DNA of 64,000 bases from Deltaproteobacteria bacterium (GTDB taxonomy: Bacteria > Desulfobacterota > GWC2-55-46). The stretch spans positions 1-64,000 of the forward strand of contig JACOUO010000007.1 in assembly GCA_016177845.1 (NCBI GenBank), read 5' to 3'. A program made the position numbers and the translations under genes. Of the stretch, positions 50,903 through 61,472 are shown piece by piece (within the stretch, counting starts at the first letter, position 1; each line of letters starts with the position of its first letter). The notes below the pieces were generated by a model. The model was not told the DNA's origin. It was given only the letters and a program-made list of their open reading frames with translations, and ran no database searches.

Positions 50903-53596
50903 TTAATTTTTAAGCTTCAGAACCCTGCCCCAGTTTGGCAGGGTTGTTTTGTTTATCCCATGTAGAGCGGGCAGAGCGGCAATGCCTTTAGGCAGCCCTG
51001 CGATGTGTCTTACCGAAAGCCTGTACTCAGTGAAGTTGATTGTCAGTAAAATCTCGTCTCCCTCTTTTATGTTAAGTTTTTCATTTTCAAGGTTCAGGCC
51101 CAGATATGGTTTTGGGGAAAGCTCGGCAATTCCCGGAGATAAGACGCTTAGTTCCTCTGAGCCGAAGATATGATAGACAGGCACTACAAGCCATTCGTCA
51201 ATGCGGGGCACGAAGGCACTTGGGACAGATGAAAAATATGAGACCTGATTGCCCTGCTGAGGTTCGATGAGCCTTTTGCCCGGGTTGCCCCCCTTGAGAG
51301 GGCCTCCTATTTCGCTTTGAAATTTATTCACCGCCTGAGGGGAATTCCAGCCCGGCGCCCAGGAGCGCGGGATAAGAGGTGAGGGCGGCTGTCCCTGAAA
51401 TCCCTCCATTGAGAATGTAAAAGGTGAATCAGGGTCATGGGGCGGCTTTGGCTCAAAGATAGTTTTATTCGCAGAGATAGCGGTGCGGCCGCTGTAACGA
51501 TGGGGCTGGCGGGCTATCTTCATCCCTGATATTCTAAAATCTTCGGCCGGCGCAATATCTTTGATTCGCTTGAATACAGGGAGGCTTTCAGAGATAGCTG
51601 AAATTACATCATCAATATTTTCCCAACTGCTGGCGTAGGGCAGCCCTTTGATATTAATTATCTCTTTAAGCCAGCGCCAACTCTCCTGAATCATGCCATC
51701 AGGCACAAAGACCTGATAGAAACGCTGAGCGCGGCCTTCGTTGTTTACAAGGGTTCCGCCGGATTCAGCAAAAGCAGCCGCAGGAAGAATGGTTTGCGCC
51801 TTTGACGCTGTTCGAGTGAGGAGATGATCGATGACGATAGTGTGTTTAAAACTATTGAGAAAATTATCTGCGGTATGCGCATCCGTACGCTGATAAAGAT
51901 CATTTTCAAGAATGATAATCAAAGCAGATGTATTCTCCTCGGAATCCCTGAAAGCGTCAGTCAGGCCCTTGACTCCCATTAAGCCGAGCCCGATGCTGTT
52001 GCATTCAGGCACAGCGTAAGAGAGGCTTGCGACCTTTCCTTTTTTGCACAACGCCCATGCGATATTCGCTGCGGCCTGTATTACGGCAATACTTCCGCAG
52101 CCTGTGCCTGAGACAATGAGAGGGTTATTCGCGCTGACAAGGTCTTTGGCGATTCCTGATGCAAGTGAGCGCGCTTCATCTGACAGGCCTTCAGGCATTG
52201 GAACGCTGCTATCAAGCATATGCGTAACTGCAAACCCAAGCCGTGCGATATCATCGGGTGGGGCGTGATAGAGAGCGGCGGCAATGTCATCAAGCTTTGT
52301 GCTGTACGGAGCAGCAACATAAAAGGGGCTATTAATACCTTGAGTGGCTGTTCGTATTGCCGTATCATCCCACTCAGGTATGCGGAGTCTTTTGGCAACT
52401 TCCATCGGCCTTTGTCTTGCTGCCTGCCGTAAGGCAAGGGCCATCATTGGGGCGGTATTAGTTACATCTTCTCCGAGAATAAGCACTGCATCGGATAATT
52501 CGATTTGACGCAGCGAAGGCGAGGGCGCAGGGCTATTCCTGAGTATCCTGATGATTTCCGAGGTCATGAGATAGTCTGCGTCAGATGAGCCGATATAAAA
52601 ATTTTCCGGGCCTGTGAGTGTGCGCAGTAAAAAGTTTGCCTCAAGCGACGCTCTGGGAGAGCCTATGCCGATTATCTTTGAGCCTGAGCTTAAAATACTT
52701 GAGATATGTTTCAGCGCCTCCTGCTTTGTGGAAGGATTGCCGTTTATAATGGGCTCTCTGATGCGCTTGTCAGAATTTACGAACTCATAGCCGAACCTAC
52801 CCCTGTCGCACAGAAAGTACCTGTTGACCTCTCCGTTATAGCGGTTGCGTATTCTTCGAAGTTCTTTATACCGTTCCCCGGGAATGGTATTGCAGCCAAC
52901 GGAACAATGAACGCATATGGATGGCGCGGTCTGCAGATCCCATTTGCGCGTGTAATGCCTCCTTAAAGTCTTATCAGTAAAGACGCCTGTGGGACAGACC
53001 TCAGCGAGATTGCCGCTGAACTCATTTTCCAGTATTCCGTCCGCATGCCGTCCGAAATAAACATGATTGTGGCAGGCGAATACATTGAGGTCGCGCCCGC
53101 CTGCGTAATCACGGTAAAAGCGCACACACCGGTAACATTGTATGCAGCGGTTCATCTCGTGGTTTATCAGAGGGCCGAGGTATTGATTGTTGTATGTGCG
53201 CTTGTTGAAGCGGAATCTGCGGGCAACATGGCCTGTCATCACTGTCATGTCCTGAAGGTGGCACTCACCGCCCTCATCGCAGACAGGGCAGTCGTGCGGA
53301 TGGTTTGTCATAAGCCATTCAATAACATTTGAGCGGAATGCCTTTGCTTCAGGGTCGTCAATGGACAAGCGCGTGCCGTCAGAGGCAGGGGTCATGCAGG
53401 CCATGGCCAGTCTGCCTTTTGTGTCCTGCTCGTTTTTAAATATTTTAACGGCGCACTGCCTGCATGCGCCTACGGAGTGCATCGCAGGATGCCAGCAGAA
53501 GTAAGGCAGGTTAAACCCTAACGAAAGGCATGCCTGCAATAGATTCTGCCCGTCCTTGATCTCATGTTCTTTATTATCTATATAAATTTTTGACAT
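50903..53596 (-). CDS. nuoG: NADH-quinone oxidoreductase subunit G
   Basis: The 897-residue large iron-sulfur subunit carries a [2Fe-2S] domain ([20 protein letters not shown]), the His/Cys-ligated [4Fe-4S] N5 ([19 protein letters not shown]), N4 ([17 protein letters not shown] ... VCPTGVF) and the extra N7 motif ([13 protein letters not shown] ... FLCDRG). A degenerate molybdopterin-oxidoreductase domain follows. The C-terminal ~180 residues contain a Pro-rich linker and a short MopB C-terminal-like fold ([20 protein letters not shown]). It takes electrons from NuoF and is the longest gene of the operon. Confidence 0.95.
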   Translation of the reverse strand: MSKIYIDNKEHEIKDGQNLLQACLSLGFNLPYFCWHPAMHSVGACRQCAVKIFKNEQDTKGRLAMACMTPASDGTRLSIDDPEAKAFRSNVIEWLMTNHPHDCPVCDEGGECHLQDMTVMTGHVARRFRFNKRTYNNQYLGPLINHEMNRCIQCYRCVRFYRDYAGGRDLNVFACHNHVYFGRHADGILENEFSGNLAEVCPTGVFTDKTLRRHYTRKWDLQTAPSICVHCSVGCNTIPGERYKELRRIRNRYNGEVNRYFLCDRGRFGYEFVNSDKRIREPIINGNPSTKQEALKHISSILSSGSKIIGIGSPRASLEANFLLRTLTGPENFYIGSSDADYLMTSEIIRILRNSPAPSPSLRQIELSDAVLILGEDVTNTAPMMALALRQAARQRPMEVAKRLRIPEWDDTAIRTATQGINSPFYVAAPYSTKLDDIAAALYHAPPDDIARLGFAVTHMLDSSVPMPEGLSDEARSLASGIAKDLVSANNPLIVSGTGCGSIAVIQAAANIAWALCKKGKVASLSYAVPECNSIGLGLMGVKGLTDAFRDSEENTSALIIILENDLYQRTDAHTADNFLNSFKHTIVIDHLLTRTASKAQTILPAAAFAESGGTLVNNEGRAQRFYQVFVPDGMIQESWRWLKEIINIKGLPYASSWENIDDVISAISESLPVFKRIKDIAPAEDFRISGMKIARQPHRYSGRTAISANKTIFEPKPPHDPDSPFTFSMEGFQGQPPSPLIPRSWAPGWNSPQAVNKFQSEIGGPLKGGNPGKRLIEPQQGNQVSYFSSVPSAFVPRIDEWLVVPVYHIFGSEELSVLSPGIAELSPKPYLGLNLENEKLNIKEGDEILLTINFTEYRLSVRHIAGLPKGIAALPALHGINKTTLPNWGRVLKLKN

Positions 53597-53599
53597 GGT

Positions 53600-54883
53600 T
53601 CATCTCCACGGGCACCTCTTCTCAATGATGTGCTGCTCGAACTCGCTTTTAAATAATTTAAGTCCGCTTCTTAATGGCTCCATTGCACCGGGTGCGAGAG
53701 CGCAGAATGTCCTGCCAAGCCATAAAGATTCACCGTGCGTTGCAAGCATTTCAATGTCGCCTGCCTGACCTTGCCCGTTCTCTATGGCCTCAAGGATGCT
53801 TGTTACCCACGGCAGACCTTCACGGCATGGGGTGCACCAGCCGCATGACTCACGCGCAAAGAATTTTTCAAGGTTATGAAGGACTCCTATAGGGCAGGTC
53901 TTATCATCTATAACGACCAGTGTGCCTGTTCCCATCCTGCTCCCGACTTTCGGCACTGAATCAAAATCCATCTTCACATCAAGATGTTCCGCAGTGAGAA
54001 ATTCCGTGGAAGCCCCTCCGGGTATCAGATAGCACAGCTCGTAGCCCTCCTGCATGCCACCCGCGTTCCCTTCAAGTATCTCCCGTATGCTAGTGCCCAT
54101 GGGCAGTTCCCAGAGCCCGGGCTTTTTTACCCGTCCGCTCATCCCGTATATCTTTGTGCCTCCGTCCGTTGAACGGCTGAGCCCCTTGTACCAATCAGCC
54201 CCTCGCAGTATTATGTGGGGGACATTTGAGAAGGTCTCGGCGTTATTGACTACGGTGGGCTTGCCCCATAATCCGCATATCTGAGGATAGGGTGGCTTTG
54301 CCCTCGGTATTGCACGCCTGCCTTCAAGGGCATTCAGTAGCGCAGTCTCTTCTCCGCAGATATAGCGGCCCGCGCTGATGTGCAGATGCATCTCAAGACT
54401 GAAGCCTGAGCCGAGGATATTTTTTCCAAGGTAATTATTTTCATATGCCTCTGTTATTGCCTTTTGCGCCCTTGCCGCTGCAAGCCTGTACTCCCAGCGC
54501 AGGAATATATACGCTATGTCCGCTTCTATTGCGAGTGCGCTTATAATCATACCTTCGATTAGCTGGTGAGGATTAAGCTCTATGAGCATTTTGTCTTTGA
54601 ATGTGCCCGGCTCCATTTCATCCGCATTTGCGATAAGATACTTTGGCCTTGGAGCGTCGTTCCCCATTGGCACAAAGCTCCACTTCATTCCGGTATTAAA
54701 GCCAGCACCTCCCCTTCCCCTTAGGTTGGAGTTTTTTACAATCTCCTGTATCTCCTTCGGAGGCATTTTTAAGGCCTTACGCAGGGCTTGATAGCCGCCT
54801 GTCCTTTCATACTCTTTTATTGTGAGGGCCTCTCCGTCAGGCCGCATATTTTGTGTGAGAGGGCGCTCGCTCATCCCTTCCAT
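53600..54883 (-). CDS. nuoF: NADH-quinone oxidoreductase subunit F
   Basis: The 427-residue subunit binds NADH and FMN and holds cluster N3. Markers: LRGRGGAGFNTGMKWSFVP (NADH), ANADEMEPGTFKDKMLIE (FMN), SAGRYICGEETALLNALEGR, and the cluster Cys in ESCGWCTPCREG and GRTFCALAPGA. It may start at ATG 54883 or at ATG 54874, which overlaps the nuoE stop as ATGA; I leave the longer form. Confidence 0.95.
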   Translation of the reverse strand: MEGMSERPLTQNMRPDGEALTIKEYERTGGYQALRKALKMPPKEIQEIVKNSNLRGRGGAGFNTGMKWSFVPMGNDAPRPKYLIANADEMEPGTFKDKMLIELNPHQLIEGMIISALAIEADIAYIFLRWEYRLAAARAQKAITEAYENNYLGKNILGSGFSLEMHLHISAGRYICGEETALLNALEGRRAIPRAKPPYPQICGLWGKPTVVNNAETFSNVPHIILRGADWYKGLSRSTDGGTKIYGMSGRVKKPGLWELPMGTSIREILEGNAGGMQEGYELCYLIPGGASTEFLTAEHLDVKMDFDSVPKVGSRMGTGTLVVIDDKTCPIGVLHNLEKFFARESCGWCTPCREGLPWVTSILEAIENGQGQAGDIEMLATHGESLWLGRTFCALAPGAMEPLRSGLKLFKSEFEQHIIEKRCPWR

Positions 54884-55344
54884 CCGTATCTTTTAATTAG
54901 CTCGTCTATCTTCTCAGGCGTAAGATTCCAGTAGAGTTCCTCATCTATCATCATGGCAGGGGCTTTGTCGCAGGCCCCAAGGCACGGGATAGGCAGGAGC
55001 GTGAAAAGCCCGTCAGGGCTTGTCTCTCCAAGGCCGATGCCGAGGCGATTTTTCAGATGAGATAATATTTTCTCGTATCCCATTACCCAGCAGCTGACCG
55101 TATCGCAGATAAGTATCACATGAGCGCCTACAGGTTTTCTGAATATAAGATTGTAGAAGGTGGCGACCCCGTCCAGCTCATCGGGCGTCATGCCAAGTAT
55201 TGCGGAAAGGTCCTTGATACCCTCGTCATCTACCCACCCTCTGCTGCGCTGGATGATCTTCAACGCCTCCACGCCTGCAGCCTGCCTGGTCTTATACTGC
55301 TTAAGCTCTTTTTCTATCTCGTGAGTTTCTTTTTCAGAAAGCAT
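54871..55344 (-). CDS. nuoE: NADH-quinone oxidoreductase subunit E
   Basis: The 157-residue thioredoxin-like subunit has [2Fe-2S] cluster N1a: CDTVSCWVMG and, about 35 residues later, CLGACDKAPAM. TPDELDGVATFYNLIFRKPV is a family mark. It lies 14 bp after nuoCD and overlaps nuoF. Confidence 0.95.
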   Translation of the reverse strand: MLSEKETHEIEKELKQYKTRQAAGVEALKIIQRSRGWVDDEGIKDLSAILGMTPDELDGVATFYNLIFRKPVGAHVILICDTVSCWVMGYEKILSHLKNRLGIGLGETSPDGLFTLLPIPCLGACDKAPAMMIDEELYWNLTPEKIDELIKRYGWKG

Positions 55345-55358
55345 ATTGTAATGACTCC

Positions 55359-57116
55359 TTAACGGTCCACATCCCCCATTACGAAATCAATGCTCCCAAG
55401 GATAGCGATGAGGTCGGCTATCTGAAGCCCTTGGCAAAGCTTCGGTACAGCCTGCAGGTGAGGAAAGGATGGGGTGCGTATCCTCGTGCGGTACGAACCG
55501 GTATTGCCGTCACTTATCAGGTAATAGGTGTTATTCCCCTTTGCCGCTTCAATTCCGAAAGCCGCCTCTCCCGCAGGGATCACAGGCCCCCAGCTTACAT
55601 TTAAAAAGTGCGCTATTAATGTCTCTATATCCTGCATTGTCCGCTCTTTACGAGGAGGTGTGGTGAGCGGATGGTCTGCCTTGTAAGGCCCAGTCGGCAT
55701 ATTATCCATGCACTGCTTTATAATCCGCAGGCTTTGGCGCATCTCCTGAAAACGGACTAAGGCGCGGGAATAGCAATCACCGTCTTTGGCAGTGGGGATA
55801 TCGAAGTCAAATTGTTCGTACCCTGAGTAAGGCCTTTTTTTTCTAAAGTCCCATTCAATCCCGCAGGCGCGCAGATTGGGCCCTGTCACTCCCCATTCAA
55901 TTGCCTCATCAATAGTAAGCACGCCTATCCAAACGGTGCGCTCTTTGAAGATTGCGTTTTGCAAAACGACTTTTTCGTATTCCTTAAGCCGTGGAGGGAG
56001 GTAATCGATAAAATCCTTTACAAGCCTCTCCCATCCTTCAGGCAGGTCAGCCGCAACTCCGCCGATGCGGAACCATGCGGGGTGCATGCGAAAGCCGCAG
56101 ATGGCCTCAGTTATCGTATATATGCGTTCACGGTCATTGAATGTCAGTACAACGGGCGTAAGCTGGCCCAGGTCCTGCGCGAATGTGCCGAACCAGACAA
56201 GGTGGCTCGCTATGCGGTACAGCTCGGCGAGCATTACCCGTATTACTTTGGCCTTTTCAGGCACATCTATTCCTGCAAGCGTCTCAACCGCAAGCACATA
56301 AGGAAAATTGTTTAATGAGCCTGCAAGGTAATCTACTCTGTCCGTGTAAGGTATGTATGTATGCCAGGTCTGGCGTTCCCCCATCTTCTCCGCGCCGCGG
56401 TGGTGAAAGCCGATATCAAGTATCGCATTAACAATCTCTTCTCCGTCAAGCTCAAGCATCACTCGCATTATGCCGTGGGTTCCTGTGTGGTGCGGGCCCA
56501 TATTGAGGAACATGAAATCAGTGCCGTTGCCTCGTTGTGTTATGCCCCAATCCTCAGGGCGGAACTTCTGCGCCTCTTCCTCTTTTAAATGTTCCTCTTC
56601 GGTCAGGCTGAATTTACCCTGCTCTGTCCTTCGCGCCGGATATTCTTTTCGCAAAGGATGCCCTTTCCATGTCGGGGGCAGGAGTATCCTTTTCAGGTTC
56701 GGGTGCCCCTCTATATCTATACCGAATAAATCCCAGGCTTCCCGTTCATACCAGTCAGCGGACTTCCATATGTCAGTGATGGTCGGTATTGAAGGGTGTT
56801 CGCCCTTTAGGGGGACTTTAATCCTTATGTCCTCATTGCGCTCAAAAGACAGCAGGTGATAGACAATTGTAAAATCGCTCTCAGGCTGTCCTTGCCTGTT
56901 ATTGCGAATCCGCTCATCGATTGCGGAAAGGTCGTAAAGCATCCTGTACGGCCTGTCCGTCCCTGTTTTGAGATAACGAAGTATTTCGTGAATACGCCCG
57001 CTTGCAGTCCAGAGTGTTGGGATATTGTCTTTTGTAGTCTGTGTTGTGAAAGACCCTTTTCCAAACCTGTTCTCTAATTCCTGAATAATATTTGGACTGC
57101 TCATGGATATTTCCAA
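55359..57116 (-). CDS. nuoCD: NADH-quinone oxidoreductase fused subunit C/D
   Basis: A 585-residue fusion. Residues ~1-185 are NuoC (30-kDa subunit: [26 protein letters not shown]). Residues ~195-585 are NuoD (49-kDa: [39 protein letters not shown]; the quinone-site His/Tyr region; end FVMGDVDR). NuoD forms the quinone site with NuoB and NuoH. Fusion also occurs in E. coli and many others. The start could be ATG 57116 or ATG 57104. Confidence 0.95.
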   Translation of the reverse strand: MEISMSSPNIIQELENRFGKGSFTTQTTKDNIPTLWTASGRIHEILRYLKTGTDRPYRMLYDLSAIDERIRNNRQGQPESDFTIVYHLLSFERNEDIRIKVPLKGEHPSIPTITDIWKSADWYEREAWDLFGIDIEGHPNLKRILLPPTWKGHPLRKEYPARRTEQGKFSLTEEEHLKEEEAQKFRPEDWGITQRGNGTDFMFLNMGPHHTGTHGIMRVMLELDGEEIVNAILDIGFHHRGAEKMGERQTWHTYIPYTDRVDYLAGSLNNFPYVLAVETLAGIDVPEKAKVIRVMLAELYRIASHLVWFGTFAQDLGQLTPVVLTFNDRERIYTITEAICGFRMHPAWFRIGGVAADLPEGWERLVKDFIDYLPPRLKEYEKVVLQNAIFKERTVWIGVLTIDEAIEWGVTGPNLRACGIEWDFRKKRPYSGYEQFDFDIPTAKDGDCYSRALVRFQEMRQSLRIIKQCMDNMPTGPYKADHPLTTPPRKERTMQDIETLIAHFLNVSWGPVIPAGEAAFGIEAAKGNNTYYLISDGNTGSYRTRIRTPSFPHLQAVPKLCQGLQIADLIAILGSIDFVMGDVDR

Positions 57117-57131
57117 GTGAGTGTTTTAGGG

Positions 57132-57764
57132 TCAGGCTTTATCAGGGGTGCGCAGCTCGGTTGCTTTTTGCCTCTCAAGTCTTTTCAGGTCTCTCATGCA
57201 CGGCATTGCGGGACGCTCAAAACCCTGCGGCCCCGCAGCCCATGACACAGGCCGCCTCTCTTTGCCGATCTGGTCCTGGAGGAGCAGAAGGCCTTCCATG
57301 ACAGCCTCCGGCCTCGGGGGGCAGCCCGGTATATAGACATCTACCGGCATGAAAGAGTCTGCGCCCTGCACCACGCTGTAGATGTCGTACATGCCGCCTG
57401 AGTTGGCGCAGGAGCCCATTGAGATGACCCATCTTGGCTCCATCATCTGCTCGTATAACCTCTTAAGCATGGGCGCGGCTTTTATAAAAACAGTGCCTGC
57501 GATGATTATAAGGTCAGCCTCCCTCGGAGTGCTTCTGATGACCTCTGAGCCGAAACGGGCGATATCGTGTCTGCTCGTAAGGCTTGCGGCCATCTCTATA
57601 TAACAGCACGAAAGCCCGAAGTTAAAAGGCCAGACAGAGTTTTTCCGTCCCCACGCAAGGAGGTCCTGAAGCCTGGAGAAAAAAACGCCTTTTCTCACCT
57701 CTGCCTCGATGGGGTCGTCTTTTGTCAAGAGGGGATGTGCTTCTCTTCCCAAAGGCTCTCGCAT
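57132..57764 (-). CDS. nuoB: NADH-quinone oxidoreductase subunit B
   Basis: A 210-residue subunit holding terminal cluster N2: [10 protein letters not shown] (the adjacent Cys pair), [12 protein letters not shown] and [14 protein letters not shown]. The N-terminal ~35 residues and the C-terminal ~30 extend beyond the core, as seen in many bacteria. It is 48 bp after nuoA and 15 bp before nuoCD. Confidence 0.95.
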   Translation of the reverse strand: MREPLGREAHPLLTKDDPIEAEVRKGVFFSRLQDLLAWGRKNSVWPFNFGLSCCYIEMAASLTSRHDIARFGSEVIRSTPREADLIIIAGTVFIKAAPMLKRLYEQMMEPRWVISMGSCANSGGMYDIYSVVQGADSFMPVDVYIPGCPPRPEAVMEGLLLLQDQIGKERRPVSWAAGPQGFERPAMPCMRDLKRLERQKATELRTPDKA

Positions 57765-57812
57765 AAGTCCTCGCGATCTAAAAAGACAAAGGGGAAAAAG
57801 GACAGGTTTATT

Positions 57813-58211
57813 TTATGATTTTGGTACGGACTTTTTGGATGTCACCCAATCAAGGGCGCCCATCCGCCAGAGATAGCATAGAGAAGCGATAAGAATAAAT
57901 ATGAAGACAAGGACCTCTATATAACCTGTCCAGCCCAGTTCACGCACAGATACAGCCCAAGCGTAAATAAATACGGCCTCAAGGTCGAATATCACAAAGA
58001 GCATGGCGACCATATAGTATTTGACATCAAAGCGAAGGCGCGCGGAGCCTGTTGGGGCAATGCCCGATTCATAAGGCTCGCCTGTGACCCTTTCCCTGTG
58101 CCGCTGTCCCAATAGGTAGGAAAGAAGGAGCATGGACGACACCAGCAGCACAACCATTATGAAATAGGCTGCCAAAGGCCACAACGCGGAGTACTTAGCC
58201 GGAGTGTTCAT
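57813..58211 (-). CDS. nuoA: NADH-quinone oxidoreductase subunit A
   Basis: The 132-residue, three-helix subunit has the conserved [20 protein letters not shown] loop and [31 protein letters not shown] precedes its ATG. It is the first gene of the nuo operon, 15 bp after the predicted transcription start. Confidence 0.95.
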   Translation of the reverse strand: MNTPAKYSALWPLAAYFIMVVLLVSSMLLLSYLLGQRHRERVTGEPYESGIAPTGSARLRFDVKYYMVAMLFVIFDLEAVFIYAWAVSVRELGWTGYIEVLVFIFILIASLCYLWRMGALDWVTSKKSVPKS

Positions 58212-58232
58212 GAGATACCTCCGTATATAAAA

Positions 58233-58260
58233 ACCTTAGCAGACAGGAAAGGAATGTCAA
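58233..58260 (-). promoter_or_regulatory. Predicted promoter of the nuo operon
   Basis: TTGACA (58255-58260), a 16-bp spacer and TAAGGT (58233-58238) on the minus strand. A start near 58226 gives a short leader with GGAGG before nuoA. The -10 is imperfect, and no other candidate stands out. Confidence 0.5.
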
Positions 58261-58377
58261 GGAAGGGAAGGGGCTTATTGACTGACTTTGAGATTAAGTA
58301 TTTTTGGATTTTTTTGAGAAAAGATATCAAAATGAAAGAAGATTTATTTGCGGATTTTATGTTTAGACTTCCTAAGC

Positions 58378-59706
58378 TTACACTTCATCCGCAATGAGAT
58401 CATAATCTTCGGCCTCTGTGATTGTAACTTCTTTCATCTCGCCGATATTTGCGGAGCCGGTTCTGATAAAGACCGAACCATCGACATCAGGCGCCTGTGA
58501 TGAGGCCCTGCCTTTGAGCTTGTAGCCTTCCTCTTCAGCGCCGGACTCTATCAACACCTGTACGCGTTTGCCGATTATCTTTTCGTTCTTCTCAAGAGAT
58601 ATCGCGCGCTGAGCCTCCATGAGGATATCCATCCTCTCTGTCTTGGCTTTCATGGAGACCTGTCTGGTCATATTATAGGCAGGCGTGCCTTCCTCTTTTG
58701 AGTACCTGAATACCCCAAGCCTGTCAAAGCGGATATCGTTGACAAATGAGAGGAGTTCGTTGAAATCCTTTCCAGTTTCGCCCGGAAAGCCGACTATCAT
58801 CGAGGTGCGAAGCACCACATCAGGTATCTCTAGTCTGAGTTTTTCGATGAGGGTCTCTACTTCTGCCCTTGAATATTTCCTGTTCATGGCCTTTAAGATT
58901 CCTGGGCTTATGTGCTGGAGCGGAAGATCGATGTAGCTTAAGACCTTCTCCTCATTTTTCATTATCGAGATGAGGTCATCTGAGATACGCCCCGGATATA
59001 AATAAAGCAGCCTTATCCACTCTATCCCTTTGACAGGGATGAGCGTTTTAAGAAGCCCCTTTAATTCAGCCCCTCTGTCTGAGCCATAAGAGGTGGTGTC
59101 CTGAGCTATAAGGTTTATCTCTTTTACGCCCTGTTCGGCAAGGGACTCGACTTCTTTTACAACAGAGTCAAGCGGCCTGCTCCTGAACTCCCCACGTATT
59201 GAAGGTATGCTGCAATAACTGCAATGGTTTGAGCAGCCTTCGGCAACCTTCACATAAGCATAGTAGCGAGGGGTGGATAATATTCTTGGTGTAGTGTAGT
59301 CGTGGATGAATGTTGGCAGCCCCACAAGGACCCTTTCGGTAAAGCCGTCTTTTACAGCCTCTCCAATCCTGTGGTATTCGCCTGTGCCTATGAAGCAATC
59401 CACTTCAGGCATGCTCTTGGCAAGGTCGTCTTTATAACGCTGGCTGAGGCAGCCTGTTACGATGAGCTTTTTGCATCTGCCTGTCTTTTTTTGCTCCGCA
59501 AGGCTCAGTATCTCATCAATTGATTCTTCCTTTGCGTCCCCGATAAAGCCGCAGGTATTAACTATAAGGATATCTGCTTCGGATTCCTTTGAAATAATCT
59601 CAAGGCCTTCCTGCTTAAGAATCCCAAGCATTACTTCGGAATCAACGAGGTTTTTCGGGCAGCCGAGGCTTACAAGGCATACTGTCTTTGATTTGGCATT
59701 ACTCAT
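58378..59706 (-). CDS. rimO: Ribosomal protein S12 methylthiotransferase RimO
   Basis: The start is set at ATG 59706 (MSNAKSKTVCLVSLGCPKNL), the usual RimO beginning; upstream in-frame codons read through the promoter. The ~442 residues comprise the UPF0004 domain with cluster Cys (SLGCPKNLVDSE, VNTCGFI, VTGCLSQRY), the radical SAM motif GCSNHCSYCSIPSIRGEFRS and a C-terminal TRAM domain. It methylthiolates Asp89 of ribosomal protein S12. A -35/-10 pair (TTGCCA 59740-59745, TACAAT 59716-59721, spacer 18) would place the transcript start only ~3 bases before the ATG, and no Shine-Dalgarno is seen, so the message may be leaderless. Confidence 0.94.
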   Translation of the reverse strand: MSNAKSKTVCLVSLGCPKNLVDSEVMLGILKQEGLEIISKESEADILIVNTCGFIGDAKEESIDEILSLAEQKKTGRCKKLIVTGCLSQRYKDDLAKSMPEVDCFIGTGEYHRIGEAVKDGFTERVLVGLPTFIHDYTTPRILSTPRYYAYVKVAEGCSNHCSYCSIPSIRGEFRSRPLDSVVKEVESLAEQGVKEINLIAQDTTSYGSDRGAELKGLLKTLIPVKGIEWIRLLYLYPGRISDDLISIMKNEEKVLSYIDLPLQHISPGILKAMNRKYSRAEVETLIEKLRLEIPDVVLRTSMIVGFPGETGKDFNELLSFVNDIRFDRLGVFRYSKEEGTPAYNMTRQVSMKAKTERMDILMEAQRAISLEKNEKIIGKRVQVLIESGAEEEGYKLKGRASSQAPDVDGSVFIRTGSANIGEMKEVTITEAEDYDLIADEV

Positions 59707-59764
59707 AAGAAAATTATTGTAACTTGAAAAAGGGGATCGTGGCAAGATTAACTTAAAAGGGAGT

Positions 59765-59806
59765 AAAAAAGACACAAGGGGCTACGCTTTCATCGTAACC
59801 CCTTGT
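59765..59806 (-). terminator. Terminator of the YHS-domain gene
   Basis: On the minus strand the stem ACAAGGGGTTACG / CGTAGCCCCTTGT (one G:U pair) with a 7-nt loop is followed by GTCTTTTTT. It lies 25 bp after the YHS gene stop and upstream of the rimO promoter. Confidence 0.8.
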
Positions 59807-59829
59807 TGTTTGCGAATAGGTTAATAAAA

Positions 59830-60039
59830 TCATTGACATCTGTATGGCGGCGTTTTAGGCTCCTTCAGTATCTTCTGCCACCATTTCTTTTCCGGGTCAT
59901 TGTGCTGTATCCCGGAATCGAGCTCAAAAGAGTCCTGACAGACCTTTGAGCAGAAGTAAAATGTATCGTGGCCGATGTGGGTCATGAACTCAGCGTTTCT
60001 TTCGTCAACTTCCATTCTGCATACAGGGTCCCGTACCAT
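59830..60039 (-). CDS. Small YHS-domain metal-site protein
   Basis: A 69-residue protein with the YHS pattern MVRDPVCRMEVDER ... YFCSKVCQDSFEL, that is one Cys near the start and a C-x3-C pair, often a copper- or metal-binding module. The C-terminal third (NDPEKKWWQKILKEP) is basic. YHS modules occur in metal transport and chaperones. It sits 62 bp after a second Cys-rich metal-site protein on the same strand, so the two may act together in metal handling. Confidence 0.8.
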   Translation of the reverse strand: MVRDPVCRMEVDERNAEFMTHIGHDTFYFCSKVCQDSFELDSGIQHNDPEKKWWQKILKEPKTPPYRCQ

Positions 60040-60101
60040 AAGTCCCCCTTTCGCTTAAGTTCCTTTACCCTTATTATACTCCTTTTGGGCTTTTATGGGT
60101 A

Positions 60102-60488
60102 CTATCGTTTTGAGGCAAGATACTTCCGCGCGGTCTCGCTTGACTGGAAGTAAAGGGCGGCTCCGTTTTCGCCTTCAAGGATAAACGCCTTTGCCTTATC
60201 CACCTCAACTCCCGTAACAGGGTCTTTTGAGTACCGCATAGAACGGTCGTTTTTCAGGGTTGAGACGCATGCCGGGCAGCACCCGTAATAAATCCTTCCC
60301 TCAAAAGGCACCTTTATCTGAGGCTTGTTCATAACCTCGTCATTTACCATGCACACTATATCCGGCTTTACTGACTGGATGGTGGCTGAATCTTTTTTAA
60401 GCGCCTTTCCCGCTATTGACTCTGCGGCGTAGAAAAACCCAGTTATGAGTACCAATAGGACTGCAATTGTTTTTAATGTCTTAGGCAT
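60102..60488 (-). CDS. Exported TRASH/YHS-like metal-binding protein
   Basis: The 128-residue protein has a signal peptide (LKTIAVLLVLITGFFYAAES), then VCMVNDEVMNKPQIKVPFEG and YYGCCPACVSTL, a Met/Cys-rich motif like the TRASH/YHS families that bind copper or other soft metals. The end (DPVTGVEVDKAKAFILEGEN) recalls NosL-like metal chaperones. GCAGGAGG precedes the ATG. A promoter with a perfect palindrome in its spacer lies upstream, so expression is probably controlled by a metal-responsive regulator; this is inference. Confidence 0.8.
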   Translation of the reverse strand: MPKTLKTIAVLLVLITGFFYAAESIAGKALKKDSATIQSVKPDIVCMVNDEVMNKPQIKVPFEGRIYYGCCPACVSTLKNDRSMRYSKDPVTGVEVDKAKAFILEGENGAALYFQSSETARKYLASKR

Positions 60489-60518
60489 AAATTATCCTCC
60501 TGCCCGAATGTTTCCAAT

Positions 60519-60548
60519 AGTATAATTCTACGGATTGTAGAATGTCAA
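60519..60548 (-). promoter_or_regulatory. Promoter with operator palindrome in its spacer
   Basis: TTGACA (60543-60548) and TATACT (60519-60524) with an 18-bp spacer. ATTCTACAATCCGTAGAAT, a perfect 7+5+7 dyad (60525-60543), fills the spacer exactly. Such placement is typical of a repressor operator or of MerR-type activators, which need a long spacer. The start near 60512 leaves a ~24-nt leader to the metal-binding protein. Confidence 0.75.
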
Positions 60549-60692
60549 GTAATTATTTGATTAATAAAGGTTTTTACAAAAATTACAATGGCGCAGCCTT
60601 CAAGCCTGAATCTATGGAATACTCTATATAAGGCAGGGTCTGCATGCCCCAGCATTTTGATAACGCCCTAATAAGCAAACACGGAGGCAGCT

Positions 60693-61472
60693 ATGAGATA
60701 TATTCTAATTTTAATGGTTCTGTTCGTATGGACGGTTAGCGCTGAAGCAAAGGTTCGTACTGAAACCGTTGAGTACAGGCATGGGGATAAGGCGTTTGAG
60801 GGATTTCTCGCTTATGATGACGCGAAGAAAGGGCCGATTCCCGGTGTAGTTGTTGTGCATGAATGGTGGGGTATAAATGACTACATCAGAGGCAGGGCAG
60901 TCAAGCTTGCCGAGCTTGGTTATGTAGCCTTTGCAATCGATATGTACGGCAAAGGCATAAGGCCGACCAACAGTAAAGATGCACAGGCACAGTCAAGCGC
61001 GCTGGGCAAAAACAGGCAGCTTCTGCGTGAGCGCGCCAAGGCAGGGCTTGAAATCCTGCGGAATAATAAGCTGGCGGATAAAAGCCGCATCGCGGCAATA
61101 GGGTACTGCTTTGGCGGAATGACTGTGCTTGAACTTGCCAGAGGCGGGGCTGATATCTCAGGCATTGTAAGCTTTCATGGGACACTCGATACGCCTGATA
61201 TCAGTGATGCCAAAAATATCAAGGGTAAAGTGCTGGTCTTGACAGGCGCGGATGACCCTGTTGTACCGCCGGATAAGGTGCTTGAATTTGAGAATGAGAT
61301 GAAAAAGGCAGGCGTGGACTGGCAGGTCGATATCTACGGAGGCGCCATGCACAGTTTTACAAACCCCCAGTCCAACAATCCTGAGAACGGGGTCCTATAT
61401 AATGAGAGGGCGGCAAGGCGCTCATGGGAAGCCATGAAGCTTTTCTTAAACGAAGTGTTCGGGAAGGGTTAA
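60693..61472 (+). CDS. Secreted dienelactone hydrolase family protein
   Basis: The 259-residue alpha/beta hydrolase has a signal peptide (YILILMVLFVWTVSAEA). The catalytic triad of the DLH family is visible: nucleophile Cys in IGYCFGGMT, Asp in TGADDPVVPP and His in GGAMHSFTNP; the oxyanion region is VVVVHEWWGINDYI. These enzymes hydrolyse lactones or esters; the true substrate in the periplasm is unknown. GGAGGC lies just before the ATG. Its stop overlaps by 4 bp the end of the convergent comA gene. Confidence 0.9.
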   Translation: MRYILILMVLFVWTVSAEAKVRTETVEYRHGDKAFEGFLAYDDAKKGPIPGVVVVHEWWGINDYIRGRAVKLAELGYVAFAIDMYGKGIRPTNSKDAQAQSSALGKNRQLLRERAKAGLEILRNNKLADKSRIAAIGYCFGGMTVLELARGGADISGIVSFHGTLDTPDISDAKNIKGKVLVLTGADDPVVPPDKVLEFENEMKKAGVDWQVDIYGGAMHSFTNPQSNNPENGVLYNERAARRSWEAMKLFLNEVFGKG

